Shown: positions 26,609-36,012 of the stretch, in pieces
Layout: the number at the start of each line of letters is the position of its first letter
How positions within the stretch are numbered: position 1 is the stretch's first letter
Origin: Streptomyces odontomachi
GTDB taxonomy: Bacteria > Actinomycetota > Actinomycetes > Streptomycetales > Streptomycetaceae
Assembly (NCBI RefSeq): GCF_024435355.1
Contig: NZ_JAMJWG010000003.1
Location: 248,001 to 312,000 of the forward strand
Direction: 5' to 3'
DNA length: 64,000 nucleotides
Made by a program: the position numbers and the translations under genes
The notes under the pieces: model-generated
Databases searched by the model: none
Told to the model about the DNA's origin: nothing
Seen by the model: only the letters and a program-made list of their open reading frames with translations

Positions 26609-26651
26609 AGGCGCTTCCCCGATCCGGGTCTCTTCTCCAAGGAGTTCGACC

Positions 26652-27449
26652 ATGAAGGGCTACACCGTCCCGCTGTCTCCCCGCGGCATCGCGAACCTGG
26701 CGCCCGCTCCGCCGTGGCACTACGCCGGCACCGTGGTGGGCGTGGAGTTCTTCACCAGCCCGGATGCCGTCGCCGCGACCCTGCCCGAGGGCCTGACGCC
26801 CGATCCGGACTCCGCCGGCCGCGGCGTCGCGATGTTCATCGACTGGCAGTACTCCGCCGGTGGGCTGGAGTATCTGGACCCCGCACGCTCGCAGTACAAG
26901 GAGTTCCTGATCAACCTGGACGCCCGCTACAACGACACCCCCGTGGCGTGGTGCCCCTACATCTACGTCGACAACGACTCGGCCATGGCACGCGGCTGGG
27001 TCCAGGGCTTCCCCAAGAAGCTCGGCGCCGTGCACCAGACTCGCGCCTACTCCGTCGGCGGCCCGGGCACCCCGGTTCTCGGTGCGGGCGGGCGGTTCGC
27101 CGCCACCGCCTCCGCCGCCGGGCAGCGCATCGCCGAAGCCATGGTCACCCTGGCGCAGCCGGTCCCTGACCCCGCCGCCCTGATGAACCGGCCCGTGGTC
27201 AACCTCCGCCACTTCCCCCGCCTGGCCGCCGGGCTGCACGACAAGCCCGCCGTCCATGAACTGGTCATGGCCGTGCTGGGCGACGTCGCCGTCAGTGACG
27301 CCTGGGTCGGCACCGGCGACCTCGCCTTCCTTCCCGCTCACGGCGAGGAACTCGCCGACCTGGCCGTCCAGCGCACCGGCAGGGGATTCCACTTCGATCT
27401 CGCCTACACCGTCAGCGATCTCAAGACCCTTGCCGATCACGGCAACTGA
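26652..27449 (+). CDS. acetoacetate decarboxylase family protein
   Basis: A 265-residue member of the acetoacetate decarboxylase superfamily ([68 protein letters not shown]). True acetoacetate decarboxylases use a Schiff-base lysine; the GFPKKLG segment carries candidates. Many actinobacterial relatives catalyse aldol-type or dehydration reactions instead, so the substrate is open. ATG at 26652 follows AAGGAG. Regulation by the divergent TetR is likely. Confidence 0.85.
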   Translation: MKGYTVPLSPRGIANLAPAPPWHYAGTVVGVEFFTSPDAVAATLPEGLTPDPDSAGRGVAMFIDWQYSAGGLEYLDPARSQYKEFLINLDARYNDTPVAWCPYIYVDNDSAMARGWVQGFPKKLGAVHQTRAYSVGGPGTPVLGAGGRFAATASAAGQRIAEAMVTLAQPVPDPAALMNRPVVNLRHFPRLAAGLHDKPAVHELVMAVLGDVAVSDAWVGTGDLAFLPAHGEELADLAVQRTGRGFHFDLAYTVSDLKTLADHGN

Positions 27450-27454
27450 CCGCC

Positions 27455-28729
27455 TCATACGCCACGAGGGCCCGCGGCCGGCGGGCTGTGCCGGGGGAGG
27501 GTGACGATGACGGTGAGGCCGCCGGTCTTGTTGGGGTGGGCGGTGACGCTGCCACGGTGGGCGCGGGCGATGGCGCGGACGATGGACAGTCCGAGGCCGG
27601 ATCCCTTGGCGGTGACCAGGCGCTCGGTGCCCAGCCGGCGGAAGGGCTGGAAGAGCGACGGGATCTCGTACGCGGGCACGTCGGGGCCGGTGTTGCTCAC
27701 CTCTATCTCGACGTGGTCGGCGCGGCTGCGGCTGATGACGCGGAGCCAGCCTCCGGCGTCGGCGATGTTGTGCCGGACACCGTTGTCGACCAGGTTCTTC
27801 ACGATGCTTTCGAGGAGCAGCGGGTCGCCGATCGTGGGGGCGGTGCCGGGCTCCGTGTGCACGGCTATCCCCGCCTGCCGGGTCTCCTCGGCGCTTCGGG
27901 CGACCACATGGGTGACGACTTCGGCGAGGTCGACGGGGGTCGGCTCGGGGATGTGGCTCTCGGCACCGGCCAGCAGCAGCAGGCCGGAAATGAGCCGTTC
28001 GTGGCGGGCGTTGATGTCCAGGAGTTGCTCGCCGACCTGCTTGATGTCGTCGGAGGCGGTCTTGCGGTGCATGGCCATCTCCACCAGGGCGCGGCCGAGG
28101 GTGAGCGGGGTGCGCAGTTCGTGGGAGGCGTTGGCGACGAAGCGGCGCTGGTCGTCGAAGGAGCGGTCGAGACGTTCGATCATGGTGTCGAAGGTGTCGG
28201 CGAGATCCTTGACCTCGTCGTCGGGGCCGGTCAGCGCGATGCGCTCGTGCAGGCTGCGGTCGGCGGTGGGGGCGGCGGCGATACGGGCGGCGGTGTCGGT
28301 GACCCGGTGCAGGGGCGCCAGGACGCGACCGGCGATGAGCCAGCCGAGGCCGCCGGCGGCGGCACCGACGACGCCCAGGGCCATGCCGCCCTGGGTGAGG
28401 AGCGTGGTGGTGGCGGCGTCGTTGAGCCGCTGTCTCTCCTTGTCCTCGAAGGACGAGCGGGCGGACCCGACGCTGCTGTGGTCCGGGGGCGGTGCGCCGT
28501 TGGAGCCCTCGCCCTCGCCTTCGCCCTCGCTGTGCGTGCTGAGCCCGGAACCGCCGCTGGTCAGCTGCTGGTTGAACAGCGCGTAGGTGGTGCCGAGCAG
28601 CACGATGCCGGCGGCCAGGAACAGGATGCCGTAGACCAGGGTGAGCCGGGCGCGCAGCGTGAGACGGCGAGGCCGGAGCCGGCTCAGGCGGGCGCGCGTG
28701 CGGCGGGGCCTGGCAGAGGTCGAGGTCAT
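27455..28729 (-). CDS. sensor histidine kinase
   Basis: A 424-residue membrane kinase. Transmembrane helices lie at about 25-50 and 115-140, separated by a periplasmic loop of about 65 residues rich in Ser, Gly and Glu. HAMP follows (RVLAPLHRVTDTAARIA), then the H-box SHELRTPLT with the phosphorylated His, N-box LVDNGVRHN and G-box GSGLGLSIVRAIA. Its ATG overlaps the response regulator stop by ATGA. The short, featureless sensor loop gives no ligand clue. Confidence 0.95.
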   Translation of the reverse strand: MTSTSARPRRTRARLSRLRPRRLTLRARLTLVYGILFLAAGIVLLGTTYALFNQQLTSGGSGLSTHSEGEGEGEGSNGAPPPDHSSVGSARSSFEDKERQRLNDAATTTLLTQGGMALGVVGAAAGGLGWLIAGRVLAPLHRVTDTAARIAAAPTADRSLHERIALTGPDDEVKDLADTFDTMIERLDRSFDDQRRFVANASHELRTPLTLGRALVEMAMHRKTASDDIKQVGEQLLDINARHERLISGLLLLAGAESHIPEPTPVDLAEVVTHVVARSAEETRQAGIAVHTEPGTAPTIGDPLLLESIVKNLVDNGVRHNIADAGGWLRVISRSRADHVEIEVSNTGPDVPAYEIPSLFQPFRRLGTERLVTAKGSGLGLSIVRAIARAHRGSVTAHPNKTGGLTVIVTLPRHSPPAAGPRGV

Positions 28730-29382
28730 GGGATGCGGTACCCCACTCCGGTGACGGTTTCGACGACGGGTGGATCGCCGAGCTTGCGGCGTAACTTGAG
28801 CATGGTGACCCGCACGACGCCGGTGAACGGGTCGATGTGCTCGTCCCAGGCCTTCTCCAGAAGGTGCTCGGCGGAGACGGCGGCGCCGCCGGCCGCCAGC
28901 AGCTCGGCCAGCACCGCGAACTCCTTGTTCGTGAGCGCGACGGCCCGGCCGTCGCGGGTCACCGCCCGGCTGGTGGGGTCGAGGGTGATACCGGCGCGGC
29001 GCAGCACCGGTGCCGAGGTGGCGCGGGTGCGGCGGCCCAGGGCGAGGACGCGGGCGGCCAGCTCGGGGAACGCGAACGGCTTGGTGAGGTAGTCGTCGGC
29101 GCCCAGGGACAGCCCGGAGACCCGGTCGGTGACGGCTGCGGACGCGGTGAGCATGAGCACCCGCGCCGGGGAATCGGCCTCGATCAGCTGGCGGCAGACG
29201 TCATCACCGTGCACCCGCGGCAGGTCGCGGTCGAGGACGACCACGTCGTAGTCGTTGACGCCCGCGCGCTCCAGGGCGGTCGCCCCGTCGTAGGCGACGT
29301 CGACGGCGTGCGCCTCCTCGCGCAGCCACTCGGCGATCGTGTGCGCGAGCAGGCCCTCGTCCTCCACCACCAACACCCGCAT
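28726..29382 (-). CDS. OmpR-family response regulator
   Basis: A 218-residue regulator. The receiver domain begins MRVLVVEDEGLLAHTI, with the phospho-acceptor Asp in VVVLDRDLPR and the conserved Lys in YLTKPF. The C-terminal winged helix (TNKEFAVLAELLAAGG...VVETVTGVGYRIP) is of the OmpR type. It is translationally coupled to the kinase and lies 94 bp downstream of the small secreted protein gene, all on one strand, so the three may form one operon. Confidence 0.95.
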   Translation of the reverse strand: MRVLVVEDEGLLAHTIAEWLREEAHAVDVAYDGATALERAGVNDYDVVVLDRDLPRVHGDDVCRQLIEADSPARVLMLTASAAVTDRVSGLSLGADDYLTKPFAFPELAARVLALGRRTRATSAPVLRRAGITLDPTSRAVTRDGRAVALTNKEFAVLAELLAAGGAAVSAEHLLEKAWDEHIDPFTGVVRVTMLKLRRKLGDPPVVETVTGVGYRIP

Positions 29383-29476
29383 GTCCTCGCCATCCTTTCT
29401 TTCAAAGACGCTTTCTCGCAAAGACGGCGGAGCAGGGCCGGCGCCGGCCACTGCTCCGCCGTCGCGCGGTACCGGG

Positions 29477-29875
29477 TCAGTGCGCCCGGTAGGTGTGGGT
29501 CTCCGGCTTCTCCCCGTTGGCGGGCGCGGTGCCGTCCTTCTGGAAGCCGGGCTTGCCGTCGTCCTTCGTGACGTCGGTCTTGCCCTGCTCCTGAGCCCCG
29601 CTGTCACTCTTGTGCGCGGTGCGGTACGACTCGGTGTCCTTGCCCTTGCCCTTGCTGGTGGCGGAGTGGGTGTCGGCCCTGTCGCTGGCGGAGCCGGTGT
29701 CCCCGGTGCCGTCCCCCGGGACGCCGGACTTGTGGAAGCCGGGCTTGCCGTCGTCCTTCGTGACGCTGCTGTGGCCCTTCTCCGACCCGCCGCCGGCGGC
29801 CATCGCGGCACCCGTGCCACCGGCCAGCGCGACGGCGATCACGCCGGCCAGGATCAGCTTCTTGTACTTCTTCAC
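29477..29875 (-). CDS. small secreted protein with duplicated VTKDDGKPGF motif
   Basis: A 132-residue protein with a clear signal peptide (KKYKKLILAGVIAVALAGGTGAAMA). The mature part is hydrophilic, without Cys. It contains two copies of VTKDDGKPGFxK at about residues 38 and 105, separated by a Ser/Thr/Asp-rich linker. I do not recognise a family. It precedes a two-component system on the same strand, so it could be an extracytoplasmic accessory or target of that system. GTG at 29875 is supported by GGGAGGAAA. Confidence 0.8.
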   Translation of the reverse strand: MKKYKKLILAGVIAVALAGGTGAAMAAGGGSEKGHSSVTKDDGKPGFHKSGVPGDGTGDTGSASDRADTHSATSKGKGKDTESYRTAHKSDSGAQEQGKTDVTKDDGKPGFQKDGTAPANGEKPETHTYRAH

Positions 29876-30006
29876 GGTGGTTTCCTCCCGTTGAGGTGGC
29901 TGCACCGGCGCCGAGTGGCCGGTGCCGTGCTCGAAGTACATGCAACAGTCCGCCGCGTTAACCTGGCGTTACTCGCCCGAGCGCGGCAAGCGCACGCCGC
30001 GGACGG

Positions 30007-31479
30007 CTACGGGCAGGCGTCGTCCCGCTCCCTGCCCGGCGCGAACCGTGCGAAGAGCGGCGGGGAGTCCCATCCCGGCCGTTGACCGCTCATCCAGCCC
30101 TCCACCGACGGTGCCGGTGGGCGCACCCCGCCGAGCACGTACATGGTGACGCCGACCAGCGTGCCGATGACAGCGATCCCGAAGCAGATCCACAGGGCCG
30201 TCCTGGTGCCCGAGTCGATGTCGCTCCCGACGGTGGTGGCGACGTACAGCAGGACCGGGGCGATCATGAACGCCGCGACCGCCCGGAGCAGCTCGACGAT
30301 CGCGAACACGCGCTGCACCTCGCTGGAGCGCAGCGAGAAGCCGGCGATGAACAGCGCCGGCACGACGGAGGCGCCGACACCGATGCCGACCAGGCCCGAG
30401 CCCACGGCGATCAGCGCGCTCGTGGGCGGGGCCGCCGCGTTCATGACCACGATGCCGACGCTCAGGAAGACCATGCCGACGAGGGCGTAGTAGTGCAGCA
30501 GGCGGGTGCGGAACACGGTGCCGAAGACGATCGCGGTGATCACCGCACCGCCGAACTCGGGGAGGTAGAGCAGCCCCAGGCGCAGGGGCGTGATGTGGCG
30601 GGTGAGCGACGTCAGGGTCAGCGAGATCGCCGCCACCGACGCGGCCGCCGCGCAGATGGCGGCGAAAATGCCGGCGACCGGGAGGGTGCTGAGCAGGCTC
30701 CGCACGCACAGAAGCGGACGCTTGGCCGTGTACTCGTGGACGAAGAGGGCGACGATCACCAGCAGTCCGCCGATCAGCGGCCCGCAGGTGAGGGCGTTGA
30801 GGAAGGAGTGGGTGAGCAGTTCCGAAGCGCCGAAGAACACGGCCGCGCACCCGACGGCGGCCAGCACGAGCGCGATGTGGTCGACGGGCGCGCCCGGATT
30901 GGCCGGCGGGGTGTCCTCGAAGGTCAGGACGGACAGCACGAGCGCCACCACGGCGATCCCGGCGGTGATCCAGAACAACGGCCGCCAGCCGTGCGCGGAG
31001 GTTTGGCCGCCGCCGACCACCGGGCCCGCCGCGACCGCGCCGAAGATGCACAGGTTCATGATCACGGCGGTGGAACGCAGTCTGGCCGCCGGATACCCGA
31101 TGATCAGCGGCGGTACGGCCGCGATCAGCAGCAGGCTGGTACACAGGCCCTGGAGGATGTGTCCGATGATGAACATCGCGGGGTCGACCGCCGCCGCGGT
31201 GAGCACGGAACCGATCACGAGCAGCGTGCCGTAGACGAGCAGCATCCGCCGCTGCGGCAGCACCTGCGCCAACTGCACCGCCAGCACCGTCCCCACCGCG
31301 TAGCCGGCATTGGCCAGGCCCAACGTCACGTTCATCGCCTGGAGGCTCATGCCCAGTTCCCTGGCGATCAGCGTGGTGATGGGCCCCAGAGCCGCCGAGA
31401 GAGCCAGGTACGGCACCAGCATGAAAACGACCATCGCCGCCACCGCGGGATAGCGGCCGGCCAGCGGACCCTGTCGCAT
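30007..31479 (-). CDS. MFS transporter, DHA2-like
   Basis: A 490-residue polytopic membrane protein with about 14 hydrophobic segments, as in the DHA2 drug/H+ antiporter group. The N-terminal half shows LGLANAGYAVGTVLAVQLAQVLPQRRMLLVYG, the loop 2-3 region typical of MFS proteins, and GHILQGLCTSLLL. The C-terminus is a short cytoplasmic tail. Substrate unknown. ATG at 31479 is preceded by GAGGAGAAG. It is divergent from the metallophosphoesterase gene. Confidence 0.9.
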   Translation of the reverse strand: MRQGPLAGRYPAVAAMVVFMLVPYLALSAALGPITTLIARELGMSLQAMNVTLGLANAGYAVGTVLAVQLAQVLPQRRMLLVYGTLLVIGSVLTAAAVDPAMFIIGHILQGLCTSLLLIAAVPPLIIGYPAARLRSTAVIMNLCIFGAVAAGPVVGGGQTSAHGWRPLFWITAGIAVVALVLSVLTFEDTPPANPGAPVDHIALVLAAVGCAAVFFGASELLTHSFLNALTCGPLIGGLLVIVALFVHEYTAKRPLLCVRSLLSTLPVAGIFAAICAAAASVAAISLTLTSLTRHITPLRLGLLYLPEFGGAVITAIVFGTVFRTRLLHYYALVGMVFLSVGIVVMNAAAPPTSALIAVGSGLVGIGVGASVVPALFIAGFSLRSSEVQRVFAIVELLRAVAAFMIAPVLLYVATTVGSDIDSGTRTALWICFGIAVIGTLVGVTMYVLGGVRPPAPSVEGWMSGQRPGWDSPPLFARFAPGRERDDACP

Positions 31480-31740
31480 CGGTCGTCTTCTCCTCGTCCA
31501 GCGGAAACGTTCAACGGAAACGTGCAACGGAAGAATCGGTGGAAAGGCATGGAAAAGCTGCGTTCCGTCCCCATGCTGAACCGCCGTCACGGCGCTCTCA
31601 CCAAGCACAGCCGCTGAAGTCACCCGATCGGTGCTGGCGACTGCGCGGGCGGGACCGCGCTCGCCTGCGCACCGCGTGGCGGATGATGGGGACTGGATGA
31701 TGGGACTGACGGCGAGACAGCGGGTGTGAGGGGCGGCGCA

Positions 31741-33102
31741 GTGATAGACAGCGAATCCTTCCGATCGGAATCGGACCTCGGGGCGGCCGGCGGGGGGTCG
31801 GAGAGCGTCGTGGCCGTCACTCGAGCCGAGGCCGAGGCGGGGTCGGCGCCTGCGCCGGCCACCGAGACCGAGGGCGGGGACACGGTCGGGAACGCGGACG
31901 GGGACGCGGACGGGAACGCGCGGCCGCGGCCATCGCTGCGTCGGCGGCTGGGCGGGACCGTGGTCTTCCTCGTCCTCGCCATGCTGTTCTTCCTGCCCTG
32001 GTGGACGCTGTTCGCTTCCGGCGTCGACTGGCCGTTCCCGGTCTTCCTGGCCGGCACGGTCGTCTTCGCCTGCTGGCTGGTCTCCTTCCCCTTCCTGATG
32101 GTCGCGGGCCACGGGCAGCGGCGGGCCGACCGGGCGGCTCGCTTCGCGGACAGCACCCTCGGGGTGATCTGGGTGCTGTTCACCTGGTCGGCGCTGGGTG
32201 GCCTGGCGCACCTCGTGCTGATCGGCCTGGACATCGGCGGTGCCGGCGCCGGCCGGGCCAGGGCCGTCGCCGTGTCCGTCGCCGTGGTCTCGGCCGGGCT
32301 GCTGGCCTGGGGACACCACGAGGCCATGCGCGTGCCCCGGGTGAAGCAGGTGGACGTCCACATCCCGCGGCTGGGCGGCGGTCTGGACGGGACCCGTGTC
32401 GTCATACTGGCCGACACCCACTACGGGCCGATCGACCGGGCCGGCTGGTCGGCACGGGTCGCCGAGACGGTCAACGCACTCGACGCGGACGTCGTGATCC
32501 ACGCCGGCGACATCGCCGACGGCACCCCCGCCCAGCGCCAGGAGCAGTCCGCGCCGCTCGGGACGGTCCGCGCACGGCAGGCGAAGGTCTACGTCACGGG
32601 GAACCACGAGTACTTCGGGGAAGCCCAGGGGTGGCTGGACCGCATGGCGGAACTGGGCTGGGAGCCGCTGCACAACCGCCATGTCGTGGTGGAGCGCGGC
32701 GGGGACGCCCTCGTGCTCGCGGGCGTGGACGACGTGACCGCGGAGTCCTCGGGACTGGCCGGGCACCGTCCGAACCTGCTCGGCGCCCTGACGGGTGCGG
32801 ACCCGGACCGGCCGGTCCTGCTCGTCGCCCACCAGCCCAAGTACGTCCGAGAGGCCGCCGCTGCCGGTATCGACCTGCAAGTCTCCGGCCACACCCACGG
32901 CGGCCAGATCTGGCCGTTCAACTTCCTCGTCCGGCTCGACCAGCCGACGGTGCACGGCCTGAGCCGGCACGGCGAGCGGACGCAGCTCTACACCAGCCGG
33001 GGCACCGGCTTCTGGGGACCGCCCTTCCGCGTCTTCGCGTCGAGCGAGATCACGCTGCTCACCCTGCGGTCGGACGGCGCGTCGGGCAGCGCCGGTGGCT
33101 GA
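31741..33102 (+). CDS. membrane-anchored metallophosphoesterase (YkuE-like)
   Basis: A 453-residue protein: an acidic N-terminal 60 residues, four hydrophobic helices (about 70-185), then a calcineurin-like phosphoesterase domain facing the outside. All metal motifs are present: ADTHYG, HAGDIAD, TGNHEYF, VAHQPK and SGHTHGGQIW. Relatives act on phosphodiester or lipid substrates at the membrane. GTG at 31741 is chosen because AGGGGCGG precedes it; the GTG at 31726 is possible. The 261-bp upstream region holds a short GGAAACGT direct repeat near 31502-31530. Confidence 0.9.
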   Translation: MIDSESFRSESDLGAAGGGSESVVAVTRAEAEAGSAPAPATETEGGDTVGNADGDADGNARPRPSLRRRLGGTVVFLVLAMLFFLPWWTLFASGVDWPFPVFLAGTVVFACWLVSFPFLMVAGHGQRRADRAARFADSTLGVIWVLFTWSALGGLAHLVLIGLDIGGAGAGRARAVAVSVAVVSAGLLAWGHHEAMRVPRVKQVDVHIPRLGGGLDGTRVVILADTHYGPIDRAGWSARVAETVNALDADVVIHAGDIADGTPAQRQEQSAPLGTVRARQAKVYVTGNHEYFGEAQGWLDRMAELGWEPLHNRHVVVERGGDALVLAGVDDVTAESSGLAGHRPNLLGALTGADPDRPVLLVAHQPKYVREAAAAGIDLQVSGHTHGGQIWPFNFLVRLDQPTVHGLSRHGERTQLYTSRGTGFWGPPFRVFASSEITLLTLRSDGASGSAGG

Positions 33103-33341
33103 CCGGGCGGACGCCCCTCGTTCCCTCGACCACCCCGCGCGGCGCGAGCCGCGGCCCGGTCGGCAACGGCCCGCGCACATGCACGGAGCAGCGGGGTCGC
33201 GTCGGCGGTGCGCCACTACGGCACCGGCCTCGAACGGCTTCGCCCGGCGTCCCCCGGCGCATCGGGCCGAACAGACCGCACGGAATCAGTTCGGAGCCGG
33301 CGCGCGCATGGCAGGCAGTGGGCGAGGCCGGCAGTGGGCGT

Positions 33342-34889
33342 TCAACGGTGGCTCTCCCAGAACGGGTAGGCGTGGTCCCCGGTGAAGTCCGTGCGGTTCC
33401 AGTCGTCCGAGGCCAGCGACTGCACGTATCCGTGCGTACCGCTGAAAGCGGGCCAGTCCGTCCGGCCGGAGGCGGCGAAGTCGACCCATGTGTCGATCAT
33501 CCGTGCCCTGAACGAGTCCTGCTCCTGAGGCACCTCCTGGAAGAGGTCCAGGTCGAACAGGTAGGCCAGCTCGGACATGTGCTGGGCGCGCGGGTCGAAG
33601 CTGGGTGCCGGGTACCCCCTGAACCAAGGGGTGTCGCGCTCGCTGAACTCGTACATCCGAGTCGGCGTCCACGCCGACAGCAGGCGCGCGGTGTCGAGCG
33701 TCGGGGCGGACCACGCCGAGTCCGTGAGGACCGTCGCCAGGGCTTCGCCCGCTGAGGGGAAATCAGCCAGCGGGTAGCGGCGCAGTACGGCATCGGCCTG
33801 GTCGCCGAACCGCTCACGGATGGCCGGCTCGTACTCCGCCGGCTTCATCGGCGCACCCGATGCCAGTTCCTGGCCGAGGACGCGGCCGCGTTCCTCGTCG
33901 TGGTTCACCCCGACGAGCACCGGTACCCGGTTGAACCGCCCGGTGCGCAGCGCCTGCGCGGGGGACAGCGGCATCAGCTTCGTACCGGCGATCGGCCGCG
34001 GCTCGTTGTCCGGTCCGTACGCGTCCAGCAGCGCAGCCACCGGCGTGCTGCGCAGGCAGGCCGCCGTGTCCTCGGTGTTCTTCCCCGTGCAGCCCACCGC
34101 CGTGGCGACCCTCCTGGCATCGGCCGCTGCCTCGGCCCGGGTTCGGGTACCGCCCGTCGCGCAGGGGGCGCTCTGCACGACGGCCCGGTCGAAGAGGCCG
34201 GCCGACCGAGGGGAGGCGAGGTGGTCGCACACGCTGTAGCCGCCGCCGGACTGGCCCATGATCGTGACGTTGTTCGCGTCGCCGCCGAACGCCGCGGCGT
34301 TCGCCCGGACCCAGCGCAGGGCCGCCTGCTGGTCCTCCAGACCGAGCCCGTCCGCGTCCTTGAGCGCGGGATCGCCCAGGAAGCCCATCACTCCCAGCCG
34401 GTAGTTCATCGACACGACGACCGCGCCCCGCGCGGCCAGCCGGTCCGGCCCGTACATGTCCCCCGTTCCGTACATCAGGCTGCCGCCGTGGATCCATACG
34501 ATCACCGGTCGCTTGCCGCCGGACTCGGCGGGTGCGGTGACGTTCAGGTAGAGGCAGTCTTCGCTTTCGCTCGGCACCCCGATGGGAAGGCCCTTCGGCT
34601 GTGCACAGGGCGCACCCGGAGCGGTCGCCTCGCGCACCCCGGTCCAGGCCGCCGCCGGCTTCGGCGAGGCCCACCGCAGTGCGCCGACCGGCGGTGCCGC
34701 ATACGGAATGCCTTGGAACGTGCGCAGGTCTCCGTCAGTCATACCGCGGACCCTGCCTTCCGTGGTGCCGACGACGGTCGGCGCGGCGGCCGGCGTCGCC
34801 TCGACCGGCGTGGCGGTCAGGCCGAAGCCCAGTCCTCCCAGCGCCAGCGCAGCGGTGCACCACTGGGAAAAGCTCTTGATGTGTCTCAT
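33342..34889 (-). CDS. secreted type B carboxylesterase
   Basis: A 515-residue alpha/beta-hydrolase of the carboxylesterase type B family with signal peptide (TAALALGGLGFGLTATPVEA). The oxyanion segment is VIVWIHGGSLMYG and the nucleophile Ser is in IMGQSGGGYS. The acid and base are probably Glu in VNHDEERG and His in AQHMSELAYLFDL. Disulphide-forming Cys residues flank SEDCLYLNV as in the family. It is divergent from a TetR gene with a palindrome between them. ATG at 34889. Confidence 0.92.
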   Translation of the reverse strand: MRHIKSFSQWCTAALALGGLGFGLTATPVEATPAAAPTVVGTTEGRVRGMTDGDLRTFQGIPYAAPPVGALRWASPKPAAAWTGVREATAPGAPCAQPKGLPIGVPSESEDCLYLNVTAPAESGGKRPVIVWIHGGSLMYGTGDMYGPDRLAARGAVVVSMNYRLGVMGFLGDPALKDADGLGLEDQQAALRWVRANAAAFGGDANNVTIMGQSGGGYSVCDHLASPRSAGLFDRAVVQSAPCATGGTRTRAEAAADARRVATAVGCTGKNTEDTAACLRSTPVAALLDAYGPDNEPRPIAGTKLMPLSPAQALRTGRFNRVPVLVGVNHDEERGRVLGQELASGAPMKPAEYEPAIRERFGDQADAVLRRYPLADFPSAGEALATVLTDSAWSAPTLDTARLLSAWTPTRMYEFSERDTPWFRGYPAPSFDPRAQHMSELAYLFDLDLFQEVPQEQDSFRARMIDTWVDFAASGRTDWPAFSGTHGYVQSLASDDWNRTDFTGDHAYPFWESHR

Positions 34890-34925
34890 GGCGAGGACTG
34901 TAGAGCGGGTTGGATCGACCGCGCA

Positions 34926-34937
34926 ATACAGTTGTAT
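34926..34937. promoter_or_regulatory. possible TetR operator
   Basis: ATACAGTTGTAT is a 12-bp palindrome (ATACA/TGTAT arms) in the unusually AT-rich gap between the carboxylesterase and TetR genes, 37 bp before the esterase start. GATCGCGCA and GACCGCGCA flank it. Confidence 0.5.
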
Positions 34938-35000
34938 AGAACGATCGCGCAGAACGTTTGTCTGATGCGGTCGCGCAAGTCGGGTGATAGGTTGTCGCGC

Positions 35001-35573
35001 ATGGGGAACCGTGACGCCCTCCTCCTCGGCGCCAAGGCGTGCCTGCGGGAGAAGGGGTACGACCGCACCAGCGTCCGCGACATCGCCACCGCGGCCGGTG
35101 TCAGCATGGCCGCCATCGGCTACCACTACGGCTCCCGAGAAGCCCTGCTCAACCAGGCCCTGTTCGAGATCCTCGACGAATGGGGGGACGCCATGGGCCG
35201 TGCGCTCGTCCCCGACGCCGACGGGTCCACGAAGCGCCACTTCGCGCAGATGTGGGACAACCTCATCGCGGACTTCGCCGCCCACCCCGACCTCTGGCTG
35301 GCCTCGGTGGAGCTGTTCATGCAGGCCCAGCGCCAGCCGGAACTCCGCACTGCGCTGGCCGAAGGCACGGCACAGGGCCGTCGCGGCATGGCGGCGATCC
35401 TGACCGGCGTTCCGGAGAGCGAGGTGACGGGGGAGACCGTCCGGAGCCTCGGCAGCGTCCAGCTCGCGCTGATGTCAGGTGTGATGATCCAGCACTTCAG
35501 CGACCCTGCCGCCGCACCCACCGCCACCGAAGTGCTCCAGGGACTACGCAGCCTGGCCGAACTCGCGCACTGA
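35001..35573 (+). CDS. TetR family transcriptional regulator
   Basis: A 190-residue regulator with helix-turn-helix ACLREKGYDRTSVRDIATAAGVSMAAIGYHYGSREALL and a TetR_C domain (FAAHPDLWLASVELFMQAQRQPELR). Divergent from the carboxylesterase, its probable target. The ATG at 35001 is used; an in-frame ATG at 34965 would add 12 basic residues. Confidence 0.9.
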   Translation: MGNRDALLLGAKACLREKGYDRTSVRDIATAAGVSMAAIGYHYGSREALLNQALFEILDEWGDAMGRALVPDADGSTKRHFAQMWDNLIADFAAHPDLWLASVELFMQAQRQPELRTALAEGTAQGRRGMAAILTGVPESEVTGETVRSLGSVQLALMSGVMIQHFSDPAAAPTATEVLQGLRSLAELAH

Positions 35574-36012
35574 GGCGAAGCGGGCACCGCCCGTCAACCG
35601 CATCACTCACGTCGTTGTTGCACACAACGGCAGGCCTTGGTCGAGAGCTGCCTCTCATGGGGCGATCGACACGCAACCTCGTCGGCCGACGTCGAGCGAA
35701 GTCACGGGACCGCGGCAGCTCGGCGCAGAGCGCGGATGCCGGAAGCGCGTACGCGGCCGGCCGGTCCGGGCGGCGACGCACCGCCTGAGGGGCCCGAAGG
35801 CGCACCGCCGGGGGGTGGCGGCGAGGGCCTTCGTGGCGGTGCGGAGCGCATGGGGCGGTGAGCGTGTGCACGGCTCTCACGCTTGCCTCCGGACCCTTCC
35901 TGCGCGCGGTGAACACGGCGCCGCCCGCCACGGTCGGCTATGACGACGAGTTCGTGCCGGGAAGCCACGCCGACCACCGCACCACCTCCCGGCAGTGCTG
36001 AGGCCGCGTCGC
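35574..36012. other. gene-free stretch of about 440 bp
   Basis: No homology-bearing frame is seen. A short plus-strand frame at 35858-36001 (GTG start, 47 codons, containing TVGYDDEFVPGSHADHRTTS) has reasonable codon bias and could be a small or truncated gene, but it has no Shine-Dalgarno sequence and is not recognised. Confidence 0.3.

Noticed and set aside
30007..33216. Single 1069-codon gene covering the MFS transporter and more
   Set aside because: The part 5' of 31479 is the antisense of the metallophosphoesterase; the MFS start with Shine-Dalgarno is at 31479.
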